In this document: in pieces, positions 12,489 through 25,857 of the stretch
Position numbering within the stretch: the stretch's first letter is position 1
Layout of the letters: the number at the start of each line of letters is the position of its first letter
Source: Helicostylum pulchrum
Taxonomy: Eukaryota > Mucoromycota > Mucoromycetes > Mucorales > Mucoraceae
Reading direction: 5' to 3'
Assembly (NCBI GenBank): GCA_025677825.1
Contig: JAIXMO010000025.1
Location: 62,001 to 126,000, forward strand
Length of the DNA stretch: 64,000 nucleotides
Notes under the pieces: model-generated
What the model was told of the DNA's origin: nothing
The model's input: the letters and a program-made list of their open reading frames with translations, nothing else
The model's database searches: none
Translations under genes and position numbers: made by a program

Positions 12489-14091
12489 ATGCTTCAAGAG
12501 GTAAAAAAGGTTTTTTGTGTTTTTGCAGCGAAATGTATAGAGTTTTTATTTTATTTTATTTTTCTAAACCCGTTTATATTCATGTAGCAAACACCTTTGA
12601 ATTCTTATGTTGGTTTCGACACCATTACTCAACAAATTGAGAAAAAGTCAATCAAGCGTGGTTTCCAATTTAACGTCATGGTTGTTGGTAAGAAATACAT
12701 ACAAAAAAAAAAAAGAAAAAAAAAAGGGCCCTTTTATTCCCCCCTTTTTTTCTTTTGAAAGTGTATAGAAAAAATAAAGGAGAGGGGTGTATTAAACAAA
12801 ACTTTTTTTTTTTTTTCTGCTAGGTCAAACTGGTTTAGGCAAATCTACACTTGTAAATACTTTATTTGCTTCCCATCTTATTGATAGTAAAGGTCGTCAT
12901 AACGTAGATGAATTAGATAACCAAACGACCCGAATTGAAGCTGTATCTCATGGTAAGTTGATTAAACAAGAAATTCGATTCATGTTTATTAATGGTTTGT
13001 ATAGTTATTGAGGAAAATGGTGTCCGTCTGAGATTAAATATTGTGGATACTCCAGGTTATGGTGATCAAGTTAATAACGAGGATTGGTAAGTAGTAGTAT
13101 AGCTGTGAGCAAAAAAAAAAGGGGGGGAAAGGTCTTATTCTCTTTTTGTTTTGGGGGTTTTTTTGTATTAAAGGAGAAGGAATATATAAAAGTTGACCAA
13201 TTTTTTTTTTTTTTTTGTTATTAGTTGGGAATCCATTATCAAATACATTAAAGATCAACACTCTGCTTATCTTCGTAAAGAATTAACTGCTCAACGTGAA
13301 AGATTAATTCAAGATGATCGTGTTCATTGCTGTCTTTATTTTATTACTCCTTCTGGTCACTCGTAAAGTTTTTATTTTATTTTATTTATTGTAGTGGTAC
13401 AGAAACTTATTAATTTTTTTTTTGAATGTAGCTTAAAACCAATTGATGTAATTGTCCTTAAAAAACTTGTACAGGTTGTTAACGTCGTACCTGTCATTGC
13501 AAAAGCTGATTCCCTTACTATGGAAGAGCGTGCTGCATTCAAAAAGAGAGTAGGAAAAAGATAGATATAAAAAAAAGAAAGGGTGAATGTATTCTTATTT
13601 TATTTTTTATTTTTTTAGATTAACGCTGAATTGGCTTTCCATAATATTGACTTGTACCCTTATGATAACACTGAGGATTATGATGATGAAGAACGTATGT
13701 TGAATTCTAGTATTAGAGTAAGTATATTTATATGCAATACATATACAAATAAGGAAGGAGAACCAACGTATTTGTATAGGAACTTCTTCCTTTTGCAGTT
13801 GTAGGATCAGAAAAGCAAGTTATTGTTGATGGAAAAGCAGTGATTGGACGTAAAACGAGATGGGGATCAGTTGTAGTAGAAGATGAAAACCATTGTGAAT
13901 TTATTCATTTACGTAACTTTTTAACAAGAACTCACTTACAAGATTTAGTTGAGACTACATCCATGGTTCATTATGAAACTTTCCGTTCTAATCAATTAAT
14001 GGCTCTCAAGGGTTCCGTCAGTGCCGCTGCTAGTAGTAATGAGCCCAATAATAGTCCTATTCCTCAAAAGTCTTTCCCTCCTTTTGCTTAA
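12489..14091 (+). CDS. CDC10: Septin, Cdc10-like
   Basis: Eight exons: 12489-12500, 12588-12687, 12824-12952, 13005-13086, 13225-13362, 13432-13549, 13619-13717 and 13780-14091. All are in phase and give 329 aa. The first exon is only 12 nt (MLQE). Seen: the septin opening [16 protein letters not shown]-loop G38-QTGLGKST-46, switch DTPGYGD, the G4 motif AKAD, and the septin unique element (GRKTRWG through [10 protein letters not shown]). There is no C-terminal coiled coil, and the short tail after LMALKG fits the Cdc10 subgroup. Known of the family: a GTP-binding filament subunit at septation and branching sites. The start was chosen because exon 2 alone lacks an ATG before SYVGFD. Confidence 0.92.
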
Positions 14092-14253
14092 TTTTTTTTT
14101 TTTGATTATACCTTTTTTGTTTTTTTTGTAATAATATTTATAATTGATATCAACTTTTTTTTTATTTATGTAAACATTGAGAAAGAGAGAGTTTTTTATT
14201 TAATATTTTGCATAAATATACAAACAAACAAAAAAAAGGAGAGTAGTGATCGT

Positions 14254-15850
14254 CTAATTGTCATCGATTTTCCATGTTTCGTTTGTATTCGTCTTGCTTA
14301 ATTCAAGATCGTTATGCTTCTTTTTATCTTTTTCGCCACGTTGTACGTAAGGTTTTAATCCTTGACCAAAGTTTCGCATGGTCATTGTAGATAGACCAAT
14401 TGTAATCAGAGCAATAGCAATACCAACAACGACTTTATAAGTGGTTAATATCTTGGGTCTTTTTTTTAATATATAAATATGCAGTTACTACTTACTAAAT
14501 GCAATCCAAATATACCAGTTATTATTTGGTCTGATACTTTGATTTAATATTAAGGCAAAGTGAACAATAACAATGGCTTGAAATGTAATAAACGTAATCA
14601 TTCTACCTAGACTTTCGGTACTTCCCTACACAAAAAAAGAAGAAAAAAAAATAAGTTTAATGTATGCATATAATAATAATGTTAATAAACGTACTGCTGT
14701 TCGGGCAAAGTATAGCATCGGAAGTAACAAAACAGTAACTACAAGTTGAACCCAAGTATCCCAATTTGATTTTCCATCATTAAGAGCGAATTGAATCAAA
14801 TAAAAAAAGGAAACCAAGAACTCTGTAAAGATATCAACTTTAATAGACAATGCAAAGAATTGAAAGATTCTATACATTTCTACATATATCATAGGTACAA
14901 TTAAATTTTTGTGTCTGGTATATGGTTTTAAAAACTTACTTTGAATTCGGACATCCGCACCGATCTTTTTATAAATATTCCACCCAAACTGTTTAGACAT
15001 TTCATAACTTAAATAACACATTACGATAGCAAATGCTAAAATAACAACAGCTAGTGCAATTTCGATCTTTTCGGCTATAGCTAAATGAATCGTAGAGTAC
15101 TCAGTTTGTCTTAAAAGTTTTAACCACCTTACTCCATCGACAATTTCTAGTGCACCTAAAATCGCACATAAACAATTTAATACTGCTAAAACTAGAATAG
15201 CTGCTGTGTTTTGATAAACGGTCTGTCAAAAAAAAAAAGAGAAAAAAAAGGGTAAATGAATATAATCAAATATACACATATAAGCACTTTACTGCATCAA
15301 CAGCCATAAAGAGAAACCAAACTTGGAAACCCATAAAAGCAATATTCTCCCATTTGATTCTATCCAATCTGTCTCTCGCACGAAGAGGTATTTCACTTTC
15401 ACTATTAGTAGTCGAATCTAATAATTTCGAATCAGAGTATGGTAGTAAATTAGCTTGCATTGTGTTTTGTGAACAAATAGCTGCTTGAAGTGCAATAATA
15501 AAAATGCATTGCAAAAATGCCATGGTGATATACAGTTTCGACCAGCGAGTTTCTGTAACACGTCGAATCTATTGTATATGTATTAGTCTTTCTTTCTTTT
15601 TGTTTACTGTGTTGCCGAGATATTTTACTATTTTATTTAATGTAACCATGATAGCAAATCCAGTTTGCTTTCCTCTTGAAGCTGGTATATAATTTAAAAA
15701 ATTAAAAAAAAAGGGGAAGGAGAAAAAGAGAGAAAAAGAGATTATTTTTTTTAAAAAAAAAAGTTTATTTTTGGCGTTGCACTTACCAAATTTCGTGTGT
15801 AACAGCATTCCCCTTTTATTACTTTTGAAATGTCGTACAAACCAAATCAT
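14254..15850 (-). CDS. Multi-pass Golgi-type membrane protein (UPF0658-like)
   Basis: Seven exons on the minus strand: 15787-15850, 15608-15681, 15293-15568, 14940-15222, 14695-14879, 14492-14625 and 14254-14458. All junctions are in phase and give 406 aa. Seen: about seven hydrophobic helices, among them AFLQCIFIIALQAAI, FMGFQVWFLFMAV, AAILVLAVLNCLCAIL and ALAVVILAFAIVMCYL. A conserved-looking KVDIFTEFLVSFFYLIQFAL segment and a charged Lys-rich tail (GEKDKKKH) follow. The layout resembles fungal UPF0658 Golgi membrane proteins; this is recalled, not searched. The donor of exon 6 was set at 14492 (GTAGTA), because the nearer GTAAGT leaves the next exon out of frame. The start in exon 1 is the least certain point. 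Confidence 0.7.
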
Positions 15851-16321
15851 GGACACGGAGTATCAATAGCAAATATAACATTATCGCACCACCACCAACC
15901 TCTTTAAAAGAACCCGCACTTAAAACGATATCATTTTACATGAAAAAAATTGTTGAAATGGCCCCTTTTTTTAAAAAAAGAAAAAGAAAAGAAAAAACGT
16001 GTTACATGTATTAAAAATAATGATAATGATAAAAAGACGTGTTATATTCGATATATATTTCTGTGGCAGATCGGAAAAGAGAGGGTTACCATAACCCAAA
16101 GCCTTTTGGTGTCACCCGTAGTTTGATCCGAACATTTTATAACAGTTCAGTCAAATCACTATAAATTTTGCACTAACACAAGAGGAGCTTCCAGCAAAGT
16201 ATAAAGACGATCACTTGTATTTGATTCGCCCAAATTTTATTTTATGCATTAGTAGTAAAAAAAAATGTATTTATTTTAATTATATGTAATCTAAAAAATG
16301 AGTTTCTTTTTTGTTGTTTTT
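15851..16321. other. Spacer between two minus-strand genes
   Basis: 470 bp, AT-rich, holding the promoter of the UPF0658-like gene and the 3' flank of the LETM1 gene. No other feature seen. Confidence 0.45.
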
Positions 16322-18378
<2,057 letters not shown>

Positions 18379-18602
18379 TATCTTCTTTTTTTTTTTGCCT
18401 TCTACAACAAGTATTAAAAAAAGAAGGAAAAAAGAAAAAAGAAAAAAAAGCGAAAAAAAAATATAAAGGGTTTTTTTTTGTCTAGGGGGCACACACAAAA
18501 AAAAAGTCGTTTCCTAATTTAGTAGTCTAGAAAATTTATTAAGATTAAGATGGACTTCAAGACTTGATACACTACTTTCCGAAATTATTAGTGAACTTAT
18601 CG

Positions 18603-18693
18603 AAAAAAAATAGGCACAAAATTTTTAAAAAAATAGGCTCACAAAATGAAAAAAATTAGGTTCACAATATGAAAAAAATTAGGTTCATTATGC
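18603..18693. repeat. Short degenerate tandem repeat, about four 22-23 bp units
   Basis: Four successive units share the pattern of an A run, then ttaggttcac, then a(a/t)atg. The third unit (18646-18668) and fourth (18669-18690) are nearly identical. It overlaps the 3' end of the small Cys/His-containing minus-strand frame described next. Confidence 0.6.
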
Positions 18694-18932
18694 ATTTGGT
18701 TAAAACTTACTCTGTATCTTGATGGGTTACAGCGATAACTGCACGGAAAAACTGCTTTTTGTTTTGAGTGCCAGGGATGGAAGAAGAAGTTGATGCTTTT
18801 CTTTTGAGGTTTGGTCTTGTTGTTGAAAGTGATTGACTGTTTGTCTTGCGTAACTACGTCTCGTTTGTGTGTGTAGTAAGCGTTGACAATCACAAAGTCT
18901 TTGTCGCATTCGTTACAACGTTTTAGAGGCAT
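18639..18932 (-). CDS. Small unidentified frame with an N-terminal Cys/His motif
   Basis: 97 codons from an ATG reading MPLKRCNECDKDF and then YYTHKRD. The N-terminus has the look of a single C2H2-type finger (C-x2-C, then one clear His). The rest is basic, with an internal PWHSKQKAVFPCSYRC, and becomes hydrophobic where it runs into the tandem repeat. Zinc fingers opening a protein in this way also occur in fungal DNA transposon proteins, so it may be a transposon fragment rather than a host gene. It is not recognised, may be spliced or broken, and has no supporting neighbour. Confidence 0.25.
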   Translation of the reverse strand: MPLKRCNECDKDFVIVNAYYTHKRDVVTQDKQSITFNNKTKPQKKSINFFFHPWHSKQKAVFPCSYRCNPSRYRVSFNQMHNEPNFFHIVNLIFFIL

Positions 18933-19431
18933 TTAAAATAAATTTCTACAGGAAGCCACGCGTTCAAACCCTTCCCCTCCCCCCACAGAGTACGCTACAT
19001 ATTATATCATAAATGATAAAAAAATGGATTTGAAAAAAAAATGCTCCAAAGTTCTAGACATTATTACTATTAGAGCATACATAATTCTAAAATGACATAT
19101 TGGTGAGGGTTGATCATATTTAAGTATGTATTATATATATAATGAAAACGTAATGGTTAGATTTTATTTCATTTTATAAAAAAGGATGTGATACATTATT
19201 GATATAATAAGGGCAGAACGCCTGCCTAATAACTTTTGAATTAACATTTGCCTTGCAGCTGATTTGACCTTGTTGGGGAGGATGCAGGTTACCCGATCCA
19301 GACTTACCTATGTACACACCTAATGGGTCTCGTATTTATAAATCAGATAAAAAGACAAGTTAGATTTAAAACAAACATAAACACAATACGTACACACATT
19401 CTCTTCTTTCACTTCTAACAAGAAAAAATCA
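18933..19431. other. Upstream region of the LRR gene
   Basis: About 500 bp with no coding potential, presumably including the LRR gene promoter. The sequence just before 19432 is A/C-rich, like a fungal 5' UTR. Confidence 0.45.
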
Positions 19432-21096
19432 ATGGCTACTTATCTATTTGGCGGAAAATGCTTAAAAGGCGTAGAATATTATGGTCAAGATGAGGATCAA
19501 TCTAGTTTTTCGTTTTCTTCTTCTGGCGGTTCCTCCTTATCTGATTCTTTTAATCAGATTGTGTATCCAGAACAAGAAAGCGCGATTTTCCTTCGTAGAC
19601 AAGGTCTTTCCTCACAGGACTTATCACTCCGTCTTTCTAAAATTATTCGTTCAGGTCAAGAGAGTAGTTGTTTAGAACTTGACGCTTCTCGCAATCAGAT
19701 GACTTTTATACCTACTCATCTCGAGTTTTTTACTCATCTCACTCAACTGGTCTTATCTAACAACCTACTCTCTGTTATTCCACCTGAATTATACCAAAAC
19801 CTTGTTCAATTACAAGTTCTGGTTCTATCGGAGAACCAAATCGAAAGCATTCCTCAAGACATGCCGCACTATTTACCTGACTTGACCTCTTTTAGCTTGG
19901 ATGGTAATAATATTAGTGTTTTACCAGATAGTATAGGTTATTGGAGAAAATTGCGTGAATTTAGATTAGGATCATCTTATGGAGGTAATCATTTAAAGAC
20001 TTTACCGGATACCATAGCAAATATGACGGGATTAGTTGATCTTGATGTTTCCTTTAACCAACTGCAGTCTTTATTACCTAATACATTTCTGAATTTACCT
20101 TTACTCAGTTGTATTAATTTATCTCATAACCAAATGGATCAATTGCCTGTATTGTTTGGGTGTTGTCCAAAGTTAACAACTGTAGATTTATCTGATAACC
20201 AGATAACATCGTTATCACAAATAATGACGAATGATTTTCAAAGACTAGAAAAATTGGAATTGTTAAATCTAAGTAATAACCAGTTATGTATCCTGCCGAC
20301 CGAACTATTGGACCGATCAGGTACACAAGTCATTATTAAAGGAAACTCCATTATTGAGTTTCCTGTACTGCAAGGAGCCTATCATCAATTTGTCCGTGAC
20401 ATGACACAAAGGGCAGAACCTACACGAGATTATAGTATAGAGAATTCTTATCAGACCTCTACTACTTCACATCACAGAAAAGATATAAATCAAGTTATGA
20501 CCCATCATGCAATACAGCATCACTTGGTTGGAAGCGAAGATAACACTGCCACCAGTTCCTTATTAACAGGCGTAGCAGTGATAGAAGAGAGTATACCACC
20601 GATGACAGGCGATAAAATTTCTATGGAGCCTATGGATACGTACGATACTCCATTTCTACTTCACTCTCTACGAGAAATTTCTCTTCGAGCAGTCATTATA
20701 CTTTCATCTAATAATCAACTTTTATCACAGATACCGGATCATATTGCTGTCGATTTAAGAAATGAGAGTGTTCAATTATGTCCTTCGTGTCACGGACCCT
20801 ATATACGGGAATGGATTAGTTCAGTACAGCTCAAAAGTTATCGTGGACATCCTTCAGTTGTACGTAAAGTTCGATTTTGTGGTACAAAATGCTGGCATGA
20901 TTATCGAGCGAAATTAGCACAAAAGATTATAGACGTACAAAACTCAAGTGCATTACAACGACAAGAAGCATTAAGATTTATTCGACAACGTCAAGATACT
21001 TTAGAGTCCGGTTCTATTAATTGGATTATGGCTGCTGTATCTGCTGCATCTGCTCAAGAAGAACAGGCGGATTTATTAGCAAATACCAATACTTGA
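19432..21096 (+). CDS. Leucine-rich-repeat protein with C-terminal four-Cys segment
   Basis: Single exon, 554 aa. Residues 1-60 are Ser-rich. At least eight leucine-rich repeats of about 23 residues follow, for example LTQLVLSNNLLSVIPPELY, LQVLVLSENQIESIP, LVDLDVSFNQLQSLLP and LTTVDLSDNQITSL. The linker after residue about 320 is polar. The C-terminus has a paired-Cys segment, C450-x2-C453 ... C483-x3-C487, inside a Trp-containing basic region that could bind a metal. The repeat consensus is the cytoplasmic Ras-suppressor/SHOC2 type, and there is no signal peptide or membrane helix. The partner and pathway are unknown. The gene lies tail to tail with YAE1. Confidence 0.8.
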   Translation: MATYLFGGKCLKGVEYYGQDEDQSSFSFSSSGGSSLSDSFNQIVYPEQESAIFLRRQGLSSQDLSLRLSKIIRSGQESSCLELDASRNQMTFIPTHLEFFTHLTQLVLSNNLLSVIPPELYQNLVQLQVLVLSENQIESIPQDMPHYLPDLTSFSLDGNNISVLPDSIGYWRKLREFRLGSSYGGNHLKTLPDTIANMTGLVDLDVSFNQLQSLLPNTFLNLPLLSCINLSHNQMDQLPVLFGCCPKLTTVDLSDNQITSLSQIMTNDFQRLEKLELLNLSNNQLCILPTELLDRSGTQVIIKGNSIIEFPVLQGAYHQFVRDMTQRAEPTRDYSIENSYQTSTTSHHRKDINQVMTHHAIQHHLVGSEDNTATSSLLTGVAVIEESIPPMTGDKISMEPMDTYDTPFLLHSLREISLRAVIILSSNNQLLSQIPDHIAVDLRNESVQLCPSCHGPYIREWISSVQLKSYRGHPSVVRKVRFCGTKCWHDYRAKLAQKIIDVQNSSALQRQEALRFIRQRQDTLESGSINWIMAAVSAASAQEEQADLLANTNT

Positions 21097-21227
21097 TTTA
21101 TTTTTATATATAAATAAAATGTGTGCGTCGGAGGGGAGAAGATGTATATACTATGTACAACTTTTTCTTTTTCTTTTTCTTTTTACCATGTATCCAATAC
21201 AGATAGTTAAATAAAAAGGAAATCTTT

Positions 21228-21821
21228 TTAGCAAGCGTATTTGGTAGCAACTTGTTCTAATGTTGTTTTTACTCTTTCTTCCAACTGCTTTACATAATCG
21301 TCAGGTGAAATGTAATTCTCAGCTTGCTTTGGTCCGTTCTCACGGAAATAATCTACACTGTAAATATTTTGTACTTCAATCTTATCGACTTCTTCGAATA
21401 ATGTATCTAATTCTTTAGCAGCTTCTTCGTTTTTTACTAATTGTCTATAAAATACAATTTGGCAACTAAATAGTGATAAAAAATCAGTAATAGTTTTATA
21501 TGAATGAAAAAAAAATCCCTTACCTAATCATACCACGAAGTTTACCAATTAATTTTCCAATCATGAGGCCTTCTGTGTATCCCTTATCAAATCCTCGTTG
21601 CATTTTTACTTCTTTTCCTTCGACAATTCCTTCCTTGTATCCAGTCTATAAATACTAGAAAGTTAAATTTTTATTTTATTTTTGCTTTGTAATAATATAT
21701 TTACGTTGCCGTGGTCTTCTTGTAAACGTTCCCACTCTCTTTCTGCAAGGTTTCTTTCATAAGCAACTTGCTCTTCATCGCTACTATCAGCCCAGATATC
21801 TTCGTTGTCAGAATAAGCCAT
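21228..21821 (-). CDS. YAE1: Yae1-domain protein (Fe-S adaptor YAE1)
   Basis: Three exons, 21705-21821, 21524-21645 and 21228-21444, in phase, give 151 aa. Seen: an acidic start (NEDIWADSSDEE), then the glycine-periodic Yae1 signature GYKEGIVEGKEVKMQRGFDKGY followed by EGLMIGKLIGKLRG (one contiguous motif, split here), and a helical C-terminus. Known of the family: with Lto1, Yae1 recruits the cytosolic iron-sulfur assembly machinery to the ABC protein Rli1/ABCE1, so it is needed for ribosome recycling. Size and exon phase both fit. The start is the only Met before the acidic block. Confidence 0.88.
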
Positions 21822-21962
21822 ACTTATAAAAATATATGTTATGTAAAAGGGTGCCGCAACAACAACAAAAAAAAAGGGAAAAAACTTTTTAATGATAAAA
21901 AGCAGTCTACTTTTTTTTTGCATTTGTCATATTCTGTTCTTTTTTATTTAAAACAGTAAAAT

Positions 21963-23932
21963 TTATTTTTCATAAAGTTCCTCAATTTTATCATTATCTT
22001 CTTCTGGATCATCATCTTCATTATCTTCTTCATCATCGTCTTCATCGTCTTCATCATAATCTTCCTCGCCGTCATTATCATCTTATCATCTGCATCTTCT
22101 TCTTCTACTACTTGTTCTTCTTCATCCTCATCTTCGTCTTCATTATCCTTGTCTTCATTATCCTTGTCTTCATCATCCTCATCCTCGACGTCTTTTTTGT
22201 AAGGCTAAATCATGGCACGAACAGTCACACCTTCTTTTCCTTCTTCTTTTTGGGCTAGACACAAGCTCTATGGAAGTAAGTTAAAGCGAATAGGCAATAC
22301 ATTGCAATTTAGAAGTCCAAAAATTTACCTTAGTCTTTTCGAGGCAGTTCATTAATTTTTAGACCGAGTTATCTTTGGTTGAGGCAAGAGTAATTGGGAA
22401 GATTATGGTATCAATAATTTCTAAGACGTAAAAATCTTCAACTTGTCTTAAGACATAGAGGCGACAACTAAAGCCCATAATTTGAATGAATGGTATTAAG
22501 GTTGAAGAGGAAGGGAGAGCAGAGAGAAGAAGCTCATTGAGATGATACTTTGATACCATAACTTCCTTGAGTTTATCAACGTAAAGCTTCCTGCTAATTA
22601 CCTTCTTTGAAAACTCATCGACACAAACATCTGGTTTCTTTGTATTAAGACAAAACAAGATACGAAGATCGATTTTCATGTCTACGTTTTTATCCTTCTT
22701 TAATTTTGTTGGCGTAGTATCGCCCCTAAACAAAGTAAATCCAGTAATTTAATGGATATGCATGCTTTTATCTTCTTCGATTTTGACTTACCAGTGAAGG
22801 CATAAGCCAGTATTGTTAAAAACTTCTTCGAAAACACAGCACCATAATTTGGCGATAAAAACTTGTTCGGAATACAATGCGACATTTTGGGATTTAAACA
22901 AATACTCTTTGAACAGATGCATATTAAGATTACATAGTGTGTTAGAAAAAAGGACATTAATCCACTCTGTAAAAAAAATACTTACATGTATTTATATATA
23001 TTGATATATATTCTTTTTTGGTTGTTTTTTTTTGGAAAGAAGGTTCTTAGGGATTTATAAAAAAATTTCATGTCTGTAAGGGAAAAGGAGTTTTTCTATT
23101 TGGATAATGTCAAGTTAATTTTCTTCTCATGCTTGTGATGGCCGTAAAAATAAGTTCAATGTACTTTTTCTTTTCCAAAGTGCAATAATAAATTATACTT
23201 ACTTTTAATTCAAACCTCTTGATAATATTGATGTTGGTAGATGCAGGCACCGGAAGGATGATACGAGGAATAATATTATCGAGATAGTTTTTTAGACTAT
23301 CGGAAAAAAGAAAGAATCTAGATATGTGAGTCTTCACTATCATCGGTCTTATCAATAATAAAGTTTTTTGTGACGCTTGAGTTTATAATAATAAAGAAAG
23401 AGTAGTTAGGCATAGGTACTGCTATAAAAATGTAGATATATTTATATATACTATTCGAAGTACGTCGCCTTTTTTCCTTTATTAAGATTTTTATAGCCAA
23501 GTAGATACTGAATGGCTAGATTACTCCCGGTGATAACCTAACAAAAAGATGTAAATAATGCTTGTGATAGATATATTAAAGATAAATTTAGTGCCGAGCC
23601 TTTCTTTTTTTTTGTATTTGTGAAGAAACTGAGTGTTTCTTTTGTAAACGATATGGTTAATAACGCGTAAAATGGCACGTAAGCACAATTCAATAAACAC
23701 TTTACCTTTATCTTGATGTTTTTCTTCTTGTTCTTTTTGATATGCTTGTTCTTCTTCTTATTGCTACTACTACTCTTTTCAAGCTCCTGTAAAAGACAAT
23801 TTATTTAATGACAACAGATAAAGCTGAATGATAATTAATTCTCACCTTTATAATATCATTTATTGCTGCCGTGTTAATCTTTATAAATAGTTTCTTTGGA
23901 CTATCAATGAACTCCTTTGCCTCGTTTGACAT
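21963..23932 (-). pseudogene. Decayed multi-exon gene, resembling a Mucorales-expanded family of unknown function
   Basis: Recognisable exons on the minus strand start with MSNEAKEFIDSPKKLF at 23932, with a Lys-rich exon at 23706-23786. A later exon at 22792-22966 reads WINVLFSNTLCNLNMH and ends LCLHW. It splices in phase to 22359-22725 (GDTTPTK, MKIDLRIL, LIPFIQIMGFSCRLY). From memory, the WGDT/DLR/IMG blocks mark a large Mucorales protein family. Breaks seen: an in-frame TAA at 22359-22361, after which coding-like KLMNCLEKTK continues; an in-frame TAG at 22205-22207; a frameshift near 22085 inside an Asp/Glu-rich tail that then runs to a stop at 21963; and no frame-consistent path between 23465 and 22966. 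A nuclease-like (PD-(D/E)XK) fold is my guess only. Confidence 0.6.
21990..22193. repeat. GAT/GAA trinucleotide-rich tract (poly-Asp/Glu on the minus strand)
   Basis: An imperfect triplet repeat of TTC/ATC on the plus strand. It encodes an acidic tail on the minus strand and includes the frameshift of the pseudogene described above at about 22085. Confidence 0.7.
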
Positions 23933-25032
23933 GTTAATAGATTACTAAATAAAGATATATTATGAAAAGAAAATATAAGCAGAAGTATACTGCAAGAAGA
24001 ATATAAAGAAAAAAAAAGGAAAAGAGAAAGATGCTTGTATAGATTCGAGGTTTTTACCATTCTCTTTTTCTGTGGCAATTACTTCTTTTGTACTCTTTTG
24101 AGACGGGATTTGAAGATTATGAGCCTGGATTCCTGCGCACAACTATTTTTTTTTTTAAAAAAAAACTTTGTACGAGTTCTATTTACATGCTCAGAAAAGA
24201 AAACGCGGTGTATTACTTTTCACGTACCTTTATAAAAGAAGCCCAGATATCTGCACGGCATTACCATCGGGTGGAGTACATTCGAGCACCTCTTGCTCAA
24301 ATGGAAAACAGTTTCTTTGGAGCGTATCCATTTGTAAGAGTATAAAGTGAACAAAAAAGCTAAATATGTATATATATATATACGACGCAAGCTCATTTAA
24401 AGCGTGAACATATAAATACTTACTGGTATACATAGCTAATAATAGATAAAAAAGAGAAAGAAAATGATTAACTATTCTAAAAAAAAATCTCCCAGCTTAA
24501 ACTTAAGGTTTTGTCTCCTTCTAATCCTGACGCACGCTACGGTTCAGAATCTCAAATTATAATATATAAACAGGTGCGAATTAAGTAAGTATTTAGAATA
24601 AAACGCAAAGATTAGTGAGACCGTAATGCTATATATAACATATAATAGATCCTGGTCGATCGACAACAATGAAAAATAAAACCAAGTATTTATAATAGTT
24701 AAATCGAAAAGAAAAAGAATTAATAACAATTGTACCACAACGAATATATTATTGTGCTCCTTGAAGTTATATTTGACAGAATTACGAACAATTAACAAAA
24801 TTTACTTTATTAAGAATTTTAAGCAGCAGTTTAAAAGGCTATATTTGGGAGTTTTATTTTTATTTTTTTGTCATCCCAGCAACAAATATAAATACGCGCG
24901 CATTTCTTTGTTCCCTTTTTTATTTTTCTTATTTTTTCCCTGTATATGCATATATAACTCTTTTTCTTTTTCTCTACCTTTCTCGCTCTCTCCCTCTATC
25001 TATCTCCTTTTACATTTATAAAAAAAAAAAGA
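23933..25032. other. Gene-poor region with possible exon relics
   Basis: Minus-strand fragments look coding, for example QIPSQKSTKEVIATEKEN near 24060-24130 and FPFEQEVLECTPPDGNA near 24260-24310. No frame-consistent gene could be built. They may be relics of a gene related to the pseudogene downstream. From about 24440 the sequence is plain A/T-rich, ending with the T/C-rich leader of the gene at 25033. Confidence 0.35.
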
Positions 25033-25857
25033 ATGTCTTCTTCTATACAAGATTCTTCCAAAAAGATGAAACAAATGTCAGTGCTAGGCTTTGTTTCAGT
25101 TGCAGCAATAATCCATTCCCAACTATTCTGGGTCTATTCTATTATTTACATTGCATACCATAAGATTACACCAGCTGAAGAAACCCGAACCCTACGATGG
25201 AGACCGAAAAAAGATATACCCACAAAAAAGAAGAGACATCATCGTAAGAAATCGCTTACCAGTAATAAAAAAACCGTCATCATACCAGCAATTATACCCA
25301 CCAAAGGTACAGTGGTCATCAACCTGGGTACCACAAACACACTAACACAAAGCCAACGTGTCCTTCCGTTACAATCATTTCACACAATTCCATCTACTAC
25401 TAAGCAAGCTCCCATGATAATTAAATCTCAGCGTAAATTACTCCTTCGTAGTAGTAGTACAGGACAGCTAAATATGTCTTCATTACCGGCCCTGATAGAG
25501 GTAGACACTCGATCATCTGAAGAAAGCAGTGTTTGTAGTAGTACAAATGAAGAACATGTTAGTAAAAGGGACCGTGCGATTGATTTGCTTCGCTCAACTT
25601 TTCGAAGAAGCCATAGTTCGAATTCTTTACTTCGTAAATCCAATTCATTTTCTTCTTCCTTTTCATCCGAAGAAGATATAGTGGTTGTAGAAGAAAAGAG
25701 AAGAAAACGCGACGCAATACTTGGTATCAGACGCAAACTTTCCGTTAAAGTTATAGCTCATCACAGCAATATACTTGCAGATGAAGACACAAAGGAACCC
25801 GCAAAACCGAAATTGTTTCGTAATTTACCTTCCTGGAAGAAGGGGAAAACAAACTGA
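25033..25857 (+). CDS. Unidentified single-exon, Ser-rich basic protein with one N-terminal membrane segment
   Basis: 274 aa, no known domain recognised. Seen: a hydrophobic stretch at about residues 17-42 (LGFVSVAAIIHSQLFWVYS), then a strongly basic RWRPKKDIPTKKKRHHRKKS segment. A Ser/Thr-rich middle and a C-terminal amphipathic basic helix (AILGIRRKLSVKV) end the protein. The plan (membrane segment, Ser/Thr-rich linker with SSSTGQ-like phosphorylatable patches, basic C-terminus) recurs in the unrelated-looking protein at 42877-44367. The ATG follows an A run and a T/C-rich leader typical of expressed genes here. Function unknown. Confidence 0.6.
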   Translation: MSSSIQDSSKKMKQMSVLGFVSVAAIIHSQLFWVYSIIYIAYHKITPAEETRTLRWRPKKDIPTKKKRHHRKKSLTSNKKTVIIPAIIPTKGTVVINLGTTNTLTQSQRVLPLQSFHTIPSTTKQAPMIIKSQRKLLLRSSSTGQLNMSSLPALIEVDTRSSEESSVCSSTNEEHVSKRDRAIDLLRSTFRRSHSSNSLLRKSNSFSSSFSSEEDIVVVEEKRRKRDAILGIRRKLSVKVIAHHSNILADEDTKEPAKPKLFRNLPSWKKGKTN

